A stretch of 64,000 nt of DNA from Kalmanozyma brasiliensis GHG001 (GCF_000497045.1 NW_015961990.1:620001-684000), one strand, 5' to 3'. Counted from the stretch's first letter, positions 41,248-51,028 are shown. Notes: generated by a model from the letters alone, not told the origin. Translations and numbers: made by a program.

Positions 41248-42306
41248 CTACTTCCTCTTCTCCCCCACTCTTTCCAGCAACACCCCCGTGCACCGTTTCA
41301 ACGCGTCCCTCTCGCCCTCTTCGGCAAACGCTCCGCCGGCCCACCTGACCTTGCCCCGCTCATCGACGAGATACGTATACCCTACGTGCTTGTTATGATA
41401 CCCTAGCGCATCTTTTTCCAATTCGATGTTTTGACTGCTCAACAGATACGTCTGGTGCCATTCTTGAGGGATCTGACTGCGCAGCGACGCAAGAAAGAGG
41501 CTAACCAGATAGCTTTTCAACTTGTTGTTCTGCAAATTGATCTGGACCAACTGAAAGCCTTTTCTCCCTTGAAACTCTGCCACCGTATCGGCGTAGAAGC
41601 TCTTTGTGTGTTCTTCGGAGATCTTACTCCCCAACAACGCCACGATGCTCACTTTCCCCCTGAGCATGTCGACGGTGTTGACACTCGCCCGATCGGCGAG
41701 ACGCGTACCGGCGAAGCGAGGGAAGTAAAGACTGCGGTCTTCACGAATAAGGGTGGAGGGCGCACGCCACGTTTTGCCCCCGTGCGATCGGATCGCGTGA
41801 AAGTCGTGAAAATAGCCCCGGGTTGCTTCTTTGACAATGGCGGTTCGAGAGGCCATACGGTAGTCGGTAGAGGTGAGCGTTTCACGACGCTCCGACCAGG
41901 TGGGCGCGGCGGAGGAGGGAGGGGTGGGCACGCCGATGGCGAACGAGAGGTAGGGCAGAGGGAGGGTGTTTAGTGCGTCTGCGGGCGTGGAGGACTCCCG
42001 GACCAGAGGCTTGGTGGACGGAGGTGGTGGAGTGGTGGAGGACGATGACGCTGTCGCGGATGTGGGTGGGGTCGATGAGGATGAAGGTGGTGTTGCAGAA
42101 GAGCTGGTGGTTGAGGATGTCGAGGCTGACGATGTTGATGAGGGGGACGCTGATGACGATGATGCCGACGCAGATGAGGTGCTAGGGCCCGAGCCAGACT
42201 TGCCCCTTGCCGTCGATGTAGAAGTGAGCATGCGAGTGGCACCAATGTCCGCCCGTGCAGAGGAGGCGAGGACCGGCCTCGCTGCCGATACGAGCGATCG
42301 CAGCAT
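41248..42306 (-). CDS. ATP10: Mitochondrial ATP synthase assembly factor ATP10
   Basis: 352 residues, using the ATG at 42306 that opens a classic presequence, MLRSLVSAARPVLASSARA. ATP10 is an inner-membrane chaperone that binds subunit 6 (Atp6) during assembly of the Fo sector. After a Ser/Thr/Pro-rich linker of some 60 residues the family domain reads DYRMASRTAIVKEATRGYFHDF, RSLYFPRFAG, VSIVALLGSKISEEHTKSF, FQLVQINLQNNKLKSYLVSLF, HQTYLLSSQNIELEKDALGYHNKHVGYTYLVDERGKVRWAGGAFA. This thioredoxin-like end is diagnostic of the ATP10 family. The upstream part of the frame (to 42579) lacks need of inclusion and is probably leader. Confidence 0.92.
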   Translation of the reverse strand: MLRSLVSAARPVLASSARADIGATRMLTSTSTARGKSGSGPSTSSASASSSSASPSSTSSASTSSTTSSSATPPSSSSTPPTSATASSSSTTPPPPSTKPLVRESSTPADALNTLPLPYLSFAIGVPTPPSSAAPTWSERRETLTSTDYRMASRTAIVKEATRGYFHDFHAIRSHGGKTWRAPSTLIREDRSLYFPRFAGTRLADRASVNTVDMLRGKVSIVALLGSKISEEHTKSFYADTVAEFQGRKGFQLVQINLQNNKLKSYLVSLFLASLRSQIPQEWHQTYLLSSQNIELEKDALGYHNKHVGYTYLVDERGKVRWAGGAFAEEGERDALKRCTGVLLERVGEKRK

Positions 42307-42714
42307 GGTGGAAGGGCGCTCGAAAGAAAGCTGTTGGATGGTGATGTGACCACAGTGATGCTGTGGAGAAGAAGCGCGCCGTGTCTGTGATTGCGCTCGT
42401 TGAAAGAGGGGGCGAGCGAACGAGTTGGTGTGCACTGATGGGTGAAAAGGTCGATTCGAGGACGAGAAGAAAGGGCACGCTTTCCAAAAAAATCGCTTCT
42501 TCCCGACCAAAGCTCGCCTCCGATTTCCGAACACTCCCTTCCAACAGCATCCTCTCATACAACCTCTCGTGGAACACACTCGCTCACCACACAGACTACA
42601 CTCTCTCTGAACACAGCTCTTCCTCGACAGGAAACCTTCGTTCGTTCTTTGTCAATGTATGAGGTACACTCCATCCTGTAGATGATGCATAATACAAAAC
42701 TGGAAGTAAAGCAC
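42307..42714. other. Promoter and leader of ATP10, and 3' end of the unknown gene
   Basis: About 410 bases between two minus strand genes. The ATP10 frame remains open upstream to 42579 but with low-complexity sequence and no conserved residues; treated as leader. Confidence 0.4.
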
Positions 42715-45700
42715 TCAGATGGTCACCCCGTTCACACCACTCCCTCTCTCCCCAGCTTCACTGCCCGGCGTCCCAGGTCCGCTGCTCGTCATCCCCAATC
42801 CCGCCGCCTCCCTAAAACTCCCCTTCCTGCTACTCCCTCCGGAACCGTTGCTGCTCAAACTTGCACTCCTTGCTCGCTGCGCCATGCCTCTTGGCGCCGG
42901 TTCCGGTTGCAGCTGCGGATCTGGCGTTCCTGCACTGCCCTCGCGCCTTTGCCGGGAGCCCACGCTACCGATGGACGACGTGTCTGATCCGCCGCTCCGG
43001 ATCGACGACCGACGCCGGGCATTGCGCCCGAGGTCCGCAGTGGCACCGGAGGCGCTGCGCATGATGGACGAGCGCGATCCGGTTCTCGCCCTCGTCTTGG
43101 CGGAGGGCGGCGACGAACCGGCGGAGAGCGACGCCAGGCCGTCCTTGCGCGCAGTGATGGTGCGCGGGGCGAAGTCGTCTGTGAAGCTGGCGGTTTCGGT
43201 TTGTGAGCGGGCGCGCATGCGGCGACGCAGCGAGTCGGACGATTGGGCGCGCGTGTCGGCTTTGAGCGAGTCTCGGTCGACGTCGTGCGTGAGTTCTTCC
43301 ATCACGTCATCGTGGTGCATCGAAGGGAGGGGCGCAGAGGCTTGGCGCGTGAACGACGAGCCGTTGCGGTAGAGCGGTGGTAGCGACTTGCGCGTTCGTG
43401 GCTCTTCTTGTATTGGCTCGGTGGAGCGTTGGTACGAGTCGGAACGTTTCCCAGCTGAGGGGCGAGACAACGGCGGTGGCTCCGAGGATCGTGAGCTGTA
43501 CATGTCTGCGCTACTTCGAGGGCCTTCCATCTCGTCATCTTGGTACGGAGCGCCGCCGAGTTCTGCGTTCGAACGCAGATCGGGCGAGTCGGGCACCAGC
43601 TCGATCCCTGTCGAGTCCGGCAAGAAGTCGTTGCCCGCCGCACCAGATCCCGAGCCCTTTCGCAGACCAGCCCGGAGATTTGTCAGGCTGACGTTTCTCG
43701 TCATCGCCCCGCCCAAGCTGGTCAGCCTGCCAGGCACGCTACCGCTCGGCGACATACCAGACGGCGAGCTGGGACCGGCTTCGTAAGTGAAAGGACGACT
43801 CTGCTCGCTGCTGTGTCTGAAGTGAGAGGAGCCATTCGACAGAGGGGATGGGGACGAGTCGCCGAAATCTTCCGCGCCCAGTGCCGTGTAAGTGCTTCCG
43901 TCCGCCGAAGAGGCGGCAAAACCGCCGCTAGCGGAAGCAGAGAGCGTACGACGGGTGATCTTGTTGACCATGTTTCTTTTGGCAGCATTGGGCTGCGAAG
44001 ATCCCGCGTCTGCACTCGCACGTCGGCGCTGGGCAGCGCGCGCAGCCAGCACGACATTGATGCTGTTCGCTGAAGGCCCGCCTGCTTCGAAGAAACCGCC
44101 CAGCGGCGTGCCTGTCCCGGTCGGTGTCGGGCTCAAGGGCGTGCCAATTTGCTGCAGGGGCGGACTTCGCAAGGCCTCGCTGCTGCCGCGCGGCAGCCCA
44201 CGTCGTCCGCTCTCGGTGTCGACCTGCAGCATTGGCGCTGACTTGAGCTCTTGCTCCGTGAACGTTATCAACGGCGCTGCAGGCATCTGCTTCCGAACTG
44301 AGGAGGCAGCTTGTGCAGCTGGCATGGGTGCACCGCCTTGCTGCTGTTGCTGGAGCTGAACGTCCGTCAAGCCAACATTTCCAGGCTGATTGGCACCGAC
44401 AGGAGGCGCGAAACCACCCTGACCGAGCGCCATGCCAAGGGCAGCTGCCCGCTGCAACCTCGCCCTCCTCTTCCTCCAGTCCCAATCCCTGCCAGCCGCC
44501 GCTGTGCTCTGCGTGAAGCGCTCGAACCAGAAGTCGTCGGCGTCGAGGCTGTCCTGCTCGTATTTGGCATCGTCATCTGCCACACTGTGTGCGCTGCTGT
44601 GTTCCTTCATCGCCGCGAAACGCGTCGCAGTCTCGAGACGCTCGCGAGCGCGGATGTGAGAATCGAGATGCGGGATCCAGTCAGGTTCAACGAGCTTGAT
44701 GCTTCGCGTCTTCTTGAATCGGGACCACGACGTCTCTACCATGGGCAATGTGGAGCCGAAGCCCATGTCCGGGGAAGAAGGCTGGTACGGCGGGGGTGCA
44801 GGGGATCCGGGCCCGAAAGGCAGAAAGATGCCACTCGCCTGCAACAGCTCTTGTTGTTGCAACGGCGTCAGACCTGGACTGGCGACAGGACTCAGGCCGT
44901 CGATGACGGGTAATGAGTTCTGGCGCTGCGTCAGGCTGTGCGAGATGTCGATCTCCCGCAACGATGCGGTGCGGAAGCTCTGCGGGCGGCGTTTGAGGAT
45001 GGATGGTGCGCGACCAATTGAGAAGGTGCTGGACGTTGGCGAAGGGGATGCTGAAGACATGGACTCGACGTCAATGTAATCGGCCGATGTAGGGTTATGA
45101 CCTAGTGCTGCTGAGACGGAAGAGTTTTCGGATGCCATGCTCGGTGTGCCTGGGCGTAGATCCTCCTCGCTGCCGATCGACAAAGCGTCACCAGGTGTGC
45201 CCTGCATCAGAATGTCTTCTGTGGCCGGATCCTGCGAAATAGGACCGGAAGAGTCGTCTGTCGTGTTGCTGACGAGACTGAGGGTGCTGTTCCTCTTGTT
45301 TCTGCCGGAAGCGGTGCGACCCAGAGGCGATCGAGCATCGACCGGACGCATGCGCTGTGGGCGACTAGGGAGGGAACCGCTGGAGCTGAGCGGGGACCGA
45401 CTGGGACTGGCACTGTGAAGCCTGCCGCTCTCTTTGCGCCGCCTTGCTTTGGAAGGAGAAGGGGAGCTCGAGGATGAGCGTTGACCGACAGCGTTAGGAT
45501 TCGGCGACGAGATGACGGGGCTGTTTGGGTTGCTCGAGTCGGAAGGAGATGCATTCGAGGCAGGTGCTGGCCAGAAGGAGCGACGCGCATTGGGCTCGAG
45601 GTCGACCTGCATGGGATGCTCGCAGAGGCTGCTGGTGGGGTCGGAAGAAGTAATTCGTACGATGCTGGAGCGTTTGTTGTGATCACTGCGACCAAGCAGG

Positions 45701-46098
45701 TTGCGAAGCGCCAGCCTCTCCTTGGAGTTGCCGAGGAAGCCGGACGCAGGAGATGAGTCGTCTTCGTCCTCGTAGTCATCGCTGTCCAGGCCACTAGGGG
45801 CGGAAGTGTCAGCCAGTGCTGTGTCGAGTTGCAAGACGGGTTTTCTTTGGCTGGCTTGAGGCGACAGGAAGAGCACGTAGACGAAGTAGATGGCTCCCAT
45901 GCTGAGGGAAAAGATGAAGGCAGACCTCATCACCGCGGTGATCTTGGCCCAGACACTGCCCCTAAGAAGAGCAGTCTTGGGGAGGGAACCATTCTTAGCG
46001 CTGAGTTGTGCCTTCTCGGACAGCCATTCGTGCGCTTCTGACAAGCTTGGCACATCGAGGGGCATCGCCGGGCCGTCGGCGGCAGGTACGGCAGTCAT
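42715..46098 (-). CDS. Unknown large protein with one N-terminal membrane segment
   Basis: 1127 codons, ATG at 46098, single frame. I do not recognise a family. One clear hydrophobic segment lies at about residues 59-79 (SAFIFSLSMGAIYFVYVLFL), preceded by a basic stretch and followed by a long soluble part, so it is probably a single-pass protein with a large disordered domain. Most of the rest is Ser/Pro/Gly/Arg-rich. Two segments look better conserved: WSRFKKTRSIKLVEPDWIPHLDSH with the following Arg/Glu helix, and DDFWFERFTQSTAAAGRDWDWRKRRARLQR. The C-terminus has many RRxS-like sites that kinases such as PKA could use. Long arrays of Ser-Pro and Arg-Ser suggest heavy phosphorylation (inference). 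Confidence 0.75.
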   Translation of the reverse strand: MTAVPAADGPAMPLDVPSLSEAHEWLSEKAQLSAKNGSLPKTALLRGSVWAKITAVMRSAFIFSLSMGAIYFVYVLFLSPQASQRKPVLQLDTALADTSAPSGLDSDDYEDEDDSSPASGFLGNSKERLALRNLLGRSDHNKRSSIVRITSSDPTSSLCEHPMQVDLEPNARRSFWPAPASNASPSDSSNPNSPVISSPNPNAVGQRSSSSSPSPSKARRRKESGRLHSASPSRSPLSSSGSLPSRPQRMRPVDARSPLGRTASGRNKRNSTLSLVSNTTDDSSGPISQDPATEDILMQGTPGDALSIGSEEDLRPGTPSMASENSSVSAALGHNPTSADYIDVESMSSASPSPTSSTFSIGRAPSILKRRPQSFRTASLREIDISHSLTQRQNSLPVIDGLSPVASPGLTPLQQQELLQASGIFLPFGPGSPAPPPYQPSSPDMGFGSTLPMVETSWSRFKKTRSIKLVEPDWIPHLDSHIRARERLETATRFAAMKEHSSAHSVADDDAKYEQDSLDADDFWFERFTQSTAAAGRDWDWRKRRARLQRAAALGMALGQGGFAPPVGANQPGNVGLTDVQLQQQQQGGAPMPAAQAASSVRKQMPAAPLITFTEQELKSAPMLQVDTESGRRGLPRGSSEALRSPPLQQIGTPLSPTPTGTGTPLGGFFEAGGPSANSINVVLAARAAQRRRASADAGSSQPNAAKRNMVNKITRRTLSASASGGFAASSADGSTYTALGAEDFGDSSPSPLSNGSSHFRHSSEQSRPFTYEAGPSSPSGMSPSGSVPGRLTSLGGAMTRNVSLTNLRAGLRKGSGSGAAGNDFLPDSTGIELVPDSPDLRSNAELGGAPYQDDEMEGPRSSADMYSSRSSEPPPLSRPSAGKRSDSYQRSTEPIQEEPRTRKSLPPLYRNGSSFTRQASAPLPSMHHDDVMEELTHDVDRDSLKADTRAQSSDSLRRRMRARSQTETASFTDDFAPRTITARKDGLASLSAGSSPPSAKTRARTGSRSSIMRSASGATADLGRNARRRSSIRSGGSDTSSIGSVGSRQRREGSAGTPDPQLQPEPAPRGMAQRARSASLSSNGSGGSSRKGSFREAAGLGMTSSGPGTPGSEAGERGSGVNGVTI

Positions 46099-46340
46099 GA
46101 TTTCCGAAACTTGTCAGGGCAGAATTCGACGCTGAATGGATGTCGTGGAGGGATGACCTGAGCCGCGCGAGTCGAGTTGCCGTCGAGAGCTGGTTAGGCT
46201 GGGTCCAGCTCTACGATTGCATGGTGGATGCGAACATGTGAGGACCGGATGGACCCTGCCGATGGTCGAACAAGTCTTATGAGCCGTTGATCGAATGGGA
46301 TGTGCCCTGCGAAACCTTCTAGCGATGCAACGAGCGGGCC

Positions 46341-46383
46341 TGGATGGATGGATGGATGGATGGATGGATGGATGGATGGATGG
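46341..46383. repeat. (TGGA)n microsatellite
   Basis: Ten perfect tgga units plus tgg, 43 bases. Confidence 0.95.
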
Positions 46384-46692
46384 CGCAGTCAAGATCTTGT
46401 TTGTGATGGTAGCAGAGGAAGGTCTTGGAGTCTAGAGATCTCGTGTGAAGTCAGACCAAGCGATGAGGCGCAAGGCAGGGCCGGGCTACAGGAGCGGCTC
46501 GTCGGCTGGCTTTGCAGCGGATGGTTGTGCAGCTGCTGCCTTCCCCAAGCCGGGATCGACTGCCAAGATGCGGAGGCGTCGATTCTAAAAAAATCACGCG
46601 GTAATCGCCTGACTCGGCTATCCTACGCCCCCTCTCGGCAGTGGATTGCTTTCCTCCTACTTTCTTGGTGCGTCGCTGCAAACAGATCGCAG

Positions 46693-46719
46693 TCTCGCAT
46701 CTCGCATCTCGCATCTCGC
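46693..46719. repeat. Tandem repeat of ctcgcat
   Basis: Three full seven-base units (ctcgcat) and a partial fourth. Confidence 0.85.
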
Positions 46720-47010
46720 TTTCGCTTAGGGATGTTGAATGGAGCGTACAAGCCTCGAGCTTCCGTTGAGATTGCCGTCTCGCAGGTCGACGGTCTGCTT
46801 AGCGGACAAGGGATTTCTGCGTCTGAAACCAGCGAGGGTCCCGATTTCGAAGCAGACGAGCAAGCACAAGCAGGCGGGCGGGGCATGCAGGTGGGCGTCG
46901 CGCAAACTCGAGCGTGAAATCATGAAGCGATATGCAGGGCAGTCAAGGGAAGAGCGAAATCATTTGGGAATTTCTTCCAAACCCCGCAAACAGCTTCGAG
47001 CTTCGTTTAT

Positions 47011-48330
47011 CTATGCTTTCAGGTGAGCCATGATCATGTCAAAGATGCCCAGGTCTTCCATCGCATCCGCGGGGGTCGTCTTGAGATCCTTGCCTGTAGT
47101 CAGCGCTTGATGCAGGTCCAGGAACTCGGTTGTGTAGGCGTCCTGGTATGTAGGGCGGATAATGCGTTCCGAGTAGTGACCGCTCGCGTCGTTCTCCTTG
47201 ACAGTGACGTTGATCGGCAATCCTTTGACATACGGCGTGTCGATGTCGATCCGAAGAACCCGATCATCCGTCCAGACTTCCAAGAACGACTCGAAGACAC
47301 CGACATTGTGGATGCCAGTGGTGTAGAGGACGTTGTACTTGTCGTTACCCTTGTTGGCGCCTCGGTTGGTGTACTCGAAAGAAGCCGAGATGAACATGCC
47401 ATCGTGACTGGCGAAGGCAGAGGCACACTTGTCTGGCTTGCCTCCGAGAGCTTCGCGCATGAAGCTCAGGTCGTGGCTTCCTAGCGATCCCAGTAGACGG
47501 TAGACGAATCCGAGTCGAGGATCAGCTGCCTTGTCTGCGCCTATCGCCTCTGCCAAGATCGCTTTTGCTCGTGCTGCTTTGTCCTTGCCAGCTTCCTCTG
47601 CGATGTCGGCGCCAAACTTGCGAGGATCGGTGCCGGATTGCGAGACAAAGAACGAGTTGGGTCCGATGATGTCCTTGACGATAGCATGTCGAATCGGTCC
47701 AGACTCGGCCAGCAGCTTCTGGAAGACCTGGAAGGCAGGTGCGTAACGTCTCATGTAGCCCACATAGATCTTGCGCTGATTTTCCTGGGCGGCTTGCTGG
47801 ATCGCTTTCGCATCAGTGCGAGTGAGAGCCATGGGCTTCTCGATGAAGACGTGCTTGCCCGCTTGAGCCGCCTCGATGGCGCACGAGGCATGGTATTCGT
47901 CGCTGTTGGCAACGAGCACAAGATCAATGTCATCTTGGCGGACCATCTCGGCGCTCGAGGTGTAGACGTGAGGGATGCTCCATTTCGCCGCGACGTGGTC
48001 AGCGGCTTGCTTCGAGACGTCGCAGATGGCTGTAACTGCGTACTGATCGGAAAGGAACTTGAGTGTTGGGAGGTGGACCACCTGCGTCACCTCGCCAGCT
48101 CCCACCACGCCCACTCTGAGCTTTTGCGGCACCGACATGGCAGTGCTGATGAGGATGTCGGACCGTCTTCGTGTGCTTGTCGATGCAGAGATTGCTGATG
48201 ATTCGCGACGGGGAGCAAGGAAGATTGATCGCTCAGGGATAGGGGAAGCTTTCACTTGGCTGTCGACCCACCCAAAGGCACAAGTTATTCTTGATAGGAT
48301 CGACATGGCCTGAGCGTGTAGCTCAGTCAT
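47011..48330 (-). CDS. Gfo/Idh/MocA family NAD(P)-dependent oxidoreductase
   Basis: 439 residues if the first ATG (48330) is used. The Rossmann core begins at M65 (ATG 48138): RVGVVGAGEVTQVVHLPTL with the GxGxxx nucleotide-binding loop, then DIDLVLVANSDEYHASCAIEAAQAGKHVFIEKPMALT, where EKP carries the family's catalytic lysine. The C-terminal alpha/beta domain follows (GFVYRLLGSLGSHDLSFMREALGG ... DGMFISASFEYTN). Members oxidise or reduce sugars, inositols or related polyols; the substrate here cannot be read. The 64-residue extension is Arg/Ser-rich with almost no acids in its second half, so it might be a mitochondrial signal or an overlong start; homologues usually begin near M65. Confidence 0.88.
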   Translation of the reverse strand: MTELHAQAMSILSRITCAFGWVDSQVKASPIPERSIFLAPRRESSAISASTSTRRRSDILISTAMSVPQKLRVGVVGAGEVTQVVHLPTLKFLSDQYAVTAICDVSKQAADHVAAKWSIPHVYTSSAEMVRQDDIDLVLVANSDEYHASCAIEAAQAGKHVFIEKPMALTRTDAKAIQQAAQENQRKIYVGYMRRYAPAFQVFQKLLAESGPIRHAIVKDIIGPNSFFVSQSGTDPRKFGADIAEEAGKDKAARAKAILAEAIGADKAADPRLGFVYRLLGSLGSHDLSFMREALGGKPDKCASAFASHDGMFISASFEYTNRGANKGNDKYNVLYTTGIHNVGVFESFLEVWTDDRVLRIDIDTPYVKGLPINVTVKENDASGHYSERIIRPTYQDAYTTEFLDLHQALTTGKDLKTTPADAMEDLGIFDMIMAHLKA

Positions 48331-49233
48331 GCATCAACCCAATTCTTCTCAGCTGAGGTCGGGTCTGCTTTCCGACATGCTTTCTTCCAAACCCACCAAC
48401 TTATCGCGGCAGCCGAAGAAGATCATCGGGAAGATCCGAAGAACAATGCTCAGGTTCCAACGCCAGCCAACGGTGACGGGCCTTCCAACTCATGCGGTGA
48501 TGTGAGCGAGTGCCGCCGGTGTGACGTTGGAGATGCATCATAGCGCCGGCGTGAGCTGCCTCATTTTTTGAGCGCGTCGGCCTCCACTTTTGGCAACGGT
48601 CATGCGGGCGGACTCCTGGATTTTGGTCGCCGGCCATGCTGAGCCTCGACCCAGAGCGCTTCTCTGCCAGTCAGACGGCTTCCCATTTTCTCGTTCGTCG
48701 TCGGTCGGTAGGGCCGAAGCATCACGTCCCTGTGGTAGGCCGCCGTCTGCAGCGAAGGTGCCGTTGATGTGTGTGTCAAGCAGTCGGGACATCCGTGGAA
48801 GAAAGCAATGTGATTGAGAAGGCAGGGCCAGCCAAGGCACGACGCAGAGCTTGAGCTGCACAGGCATGCAGCGAATGCAGCTTCTAGATGCAGCAGCAAA
48901 TGGTGTCATTCTGCTGCGCAAAGGCAGACGGAACCCTGCAGGCCAATGGCGCCAGAGCAGATCTTATTGCCGCACAACTGCGACCAAGCGAGGTGGCGAA
49001 GAACTCCACACCAAAGCAAAATGATGCAAGGCTGCGCCCTCGAGGCGAGAAAGGCTTCCTTGTCCCGTTCGCCGCACGGTCTGTGCACGCTGTTCGGCGA
49101 AGTAGGCTCTGAACATCTGACCTCCTTCGCCCGGACCATATATACCCAACCTTGCTGACGGCTTATTCTCCGCACTCATCCATCACGACACACCTTACAC
49201 TTTCCATTCAAATTCACACATCCATCATCCAAC
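48331..49233. other. Divergent promoter region of the oxidoreductase and peroxiredoxin genes
   Basis: About 900 bases with a TATA element just before the peroxiredoxin gene. Short overlapping frames only. Confidence 0.5.
49139..49144 (+). promoter_or_regulatory. TATA element of the peroxiredoxin gene
   Basis: CCATATATACCC with TATATA 90 bases upstream of the ATG, followed by a C/T- and A-rich leader typical of highly expressed fungal genes. Confidence 0.55.
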
Positions 49234-49844
49234 ATGTCTTCTTTCACCGACAAGATCAAGGCTGCCGTTTCGGGCGATGTCAAGGAGGGTGCCAAGATCC
49301 ACACTGGCATCAAGCTCAAGGAGAACAACCCTGAGAACGCCGACGTTTCGCTCGACGGTCTTTCGGGCAAGGCCATCATCGTTGGTGTTCCCGGTGCCTT
49401 CACTCCGTAAGTCCGCACCTCACTCCTGCTCGTCGTTTCAATGACCGCAACAGTGTTGCTGACAGTCTACTCGTTGTCTTTGTTTTGCTCGACAGTCCTT
49501 GCTCGTCGCAGGTGCCCGGCTACATCCAGCACGCCGACGAGTTCAAGTCCAAGGGTGTCTCCGACATCTACATTGTGGCCGTCAACGACCAGTTCACCGT
49601 CAAGGCATGGAAGGAGAAGCTTGGAGGCGACAAGGCTTCCAACGTTCACTTCCTTGCCGATGACACTGGTGCCTTCACCAAGGCTGTCGGCCAGGACTTC
49701 GACGCCAGCGGTCTGCTCGGCAACCACCGCTCCAAGCGCTACGCATTCGTCGTCGAGGATGGCGTCGTCAAGAAGGCGTACGTCGAGGACGAGGCCCCCA
49801 GCGTCACTGTCACCGCCGCCGAGAACGTTCTCAAGAACCTCTAA
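49234..49844 (+). CDS. Peroxiredoxin of the Prx5/AHP1/PMP20 type, two exons
   Basis: Model: join(49234..49406, 49496..49844), 173 residues. The 89-nt intron (GTAAGT ... CGACAG) splits the active-site motif in phase 2; splicing restores PGAFTPPCSSQVPGY. The peroxidatic cysteine is C60, inside the PxxxTxxC signature. The enzyme reduces hydrogen peroxide and alkyl hydroperoxides. I find no other cysteine in the whole protein, so it cannot form an intramolecular resolving disulfide and must act as a one-Cys peroxiredoxin or use a partner such as glutathione or thioredoxin. The Prx5 fold continues with EFKSKGVSDIYIVAVNDQF, VHFLADDTGAFTKAVG and RYAFVVEDGVVKKAYVE. The C-terminus is KNL, not a peroxisomal SKL signal. 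Confidence 0.95.
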
Positions 49845-50150
49845 GCTAGCGGCTTGTGAAAAGCCTCTCTATCTCCTCTAGCTAGTCTGTGACAATGTCA
49901 AAATTTGATACCAAGATCTTCAGCACCTCTCGTTGTTTGTGACGAGCATGTGTGTGAACAACATATGACGGTTACGGCGATGAAGTTCTGCACTGTCGAA
50001 GAGCTTAATTTTGATCGTGACCAAAAAAGTCTGCACGGTTCGTCGACCATTTTTTCATTCCGAGCTTCTTCCTTCTTCACCACCATCACCTCAAGAAATA
50101 CACTCAAGCCGGGCAATAAACGATTGGCGGCTGCAGCGTGAGCAATCACG
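49845..50150. other. Intergenic region upstream of the RNPS1-like gene
   Basis: 306 bases between two + strand genes; A/T-richer than flanks, nothing specific seen. Confidence 0.5.
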
Positions 50151-50936
50151 ATGGATGGCAGAGCCGAATCGAGTCGGAGCGCACACATCTACTCGGGCGC
50201 ATCCGACCGGTCACCTGATGTTCGGCGGAGACGACGCACTCCTTCCGACGCCTCAATGTCCTCGCGCTCTGCCTCACCTCAACAGCGCTTTTCATCACGC
50301 AGCCCGATGCCCGACAGCCGCAAGAACCCCAAAACGGCGCTTCGCATCGACTTTCTCACGCACAATGTCCGCGAATCGCACCTCCATCACGTCTTCGGAT
50401 GGTACGGTCGAGTAGAGAGGGTTCACCTCACACCGTCTCGCGGCATGGCGCGGGACCGCGACGGGTGGGCGCATGTGGTGATGGGGAGCGTCGAGGAAGC
50501 GGCCAAGGCGGCACTGTATATGAACGGCGGCCAGATCGATGGGGCCAGCTTCAGCATCAAGACGTGCAAACCGCCTGAAGTTCCGCGCGAAGAGGAGAGG
50601 GAAGAGCAGAGGAGCTGGGGTCGGGATCGACGTCCACAATCGAGCAGGAACGGACGAAATGACGCATATGAAGACAGGCGCAGGGCGAGCCGAAGCGAGG
50701 ACCCTCACTACGTAGGCAGAGATGGAGTAAGACCGCGAGGCGTTCATCCTGACCGGCAGAGGATGATCGGAGGCGACCGATTCAATTATGGCGACGGGCG
50801 AGACGATGACTACAAGATTCCGATGCGAAAGTGGGGTCAGGCCGAACCGTCTCGTTCTCATTCAAGCCGATCCAGGGATCGCTCTATGTCCCCACCTCCT
50901 GATCGCAGTGCGAGGCGCGATTCACCTTCCTATTAG
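50151..50936 (+). CDS. RRM protein resembling RNPS1 (splicing / exon-junction complex associated)
   Basis: 261 residues, ATG 50151. A Ser/Arg-rich N-terminus precedes one RNA-recognition motif at about residues 62-145. RNP2-like LRIDFLTHNVRESHLHHVFGWYG opens the domain, the RNP1 position reads DGWAHVVMGSVEEAAKAA, and it closes with YMNGGQIDGASFSIKTCKPP. The GGQIDG turn and order of elements match RNPS1, a peripheral exon-junction complex and splicing regulator. The C-terminus is rich in Arg, Ser, Asp (RSRDRSMSPPP), like SR proteins. The RNP1 aromatic residues are partly replaced (GWAHVVM), so RNA contact may be weak; protein contact through the RRM is possible. Role in splicing is inferred. 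Confidence 0.82.
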   Translation: MDGRAESSRSAHIYSGASDRSPDVRRRRRTPSDASMSSRSASPQQRFSSRSPMPDSRKNPKTALRIDFLTHNVRESHLHHVFGWYGRVERVHLTPSRGMARDRDGWAHVVMGSVEEAAKAALYMNGGQIDGASFSIKTCKPPEVPREEEREEQRSWGRDRRPQSSRNGRNDAYEDRRRASRSEDPHYVGRDGVRPRGVHPDRQRMIGGDRFNYGDGRDDDYKIPMRKWGQAEPSRSHSSRSRDRSMSPPPDRSARRDSPSY

Positions 50937-51028
50937 CACACCTCACACTGCCACTCACACCTCTATGGTCATGCCCGCACACAAACATAGCGCGAGCGAA
51001 TGTGATGAATTCCATCTGAGTTTTGGTC

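Larger units (their letters stand above)
46099..47010. other. Intergenic region with two simple repeats
   Basis: About 910 bases upstream of the unknown membrane protein (-) and downstream of the oxidoreductase (-). Contains a (TGGA)n run and a seven-base tandem repeat. A + frame at 46300-46917 crosses both repeats and is not credible as a gene. Confidence 0.5.

Noticed and set aside
46300..46917. 205-codon + frame across the TGGA repeat
   Set aside because: The Trp/Met/Asp/Gly run is the translated microsatellite; no coding character elsewhere.
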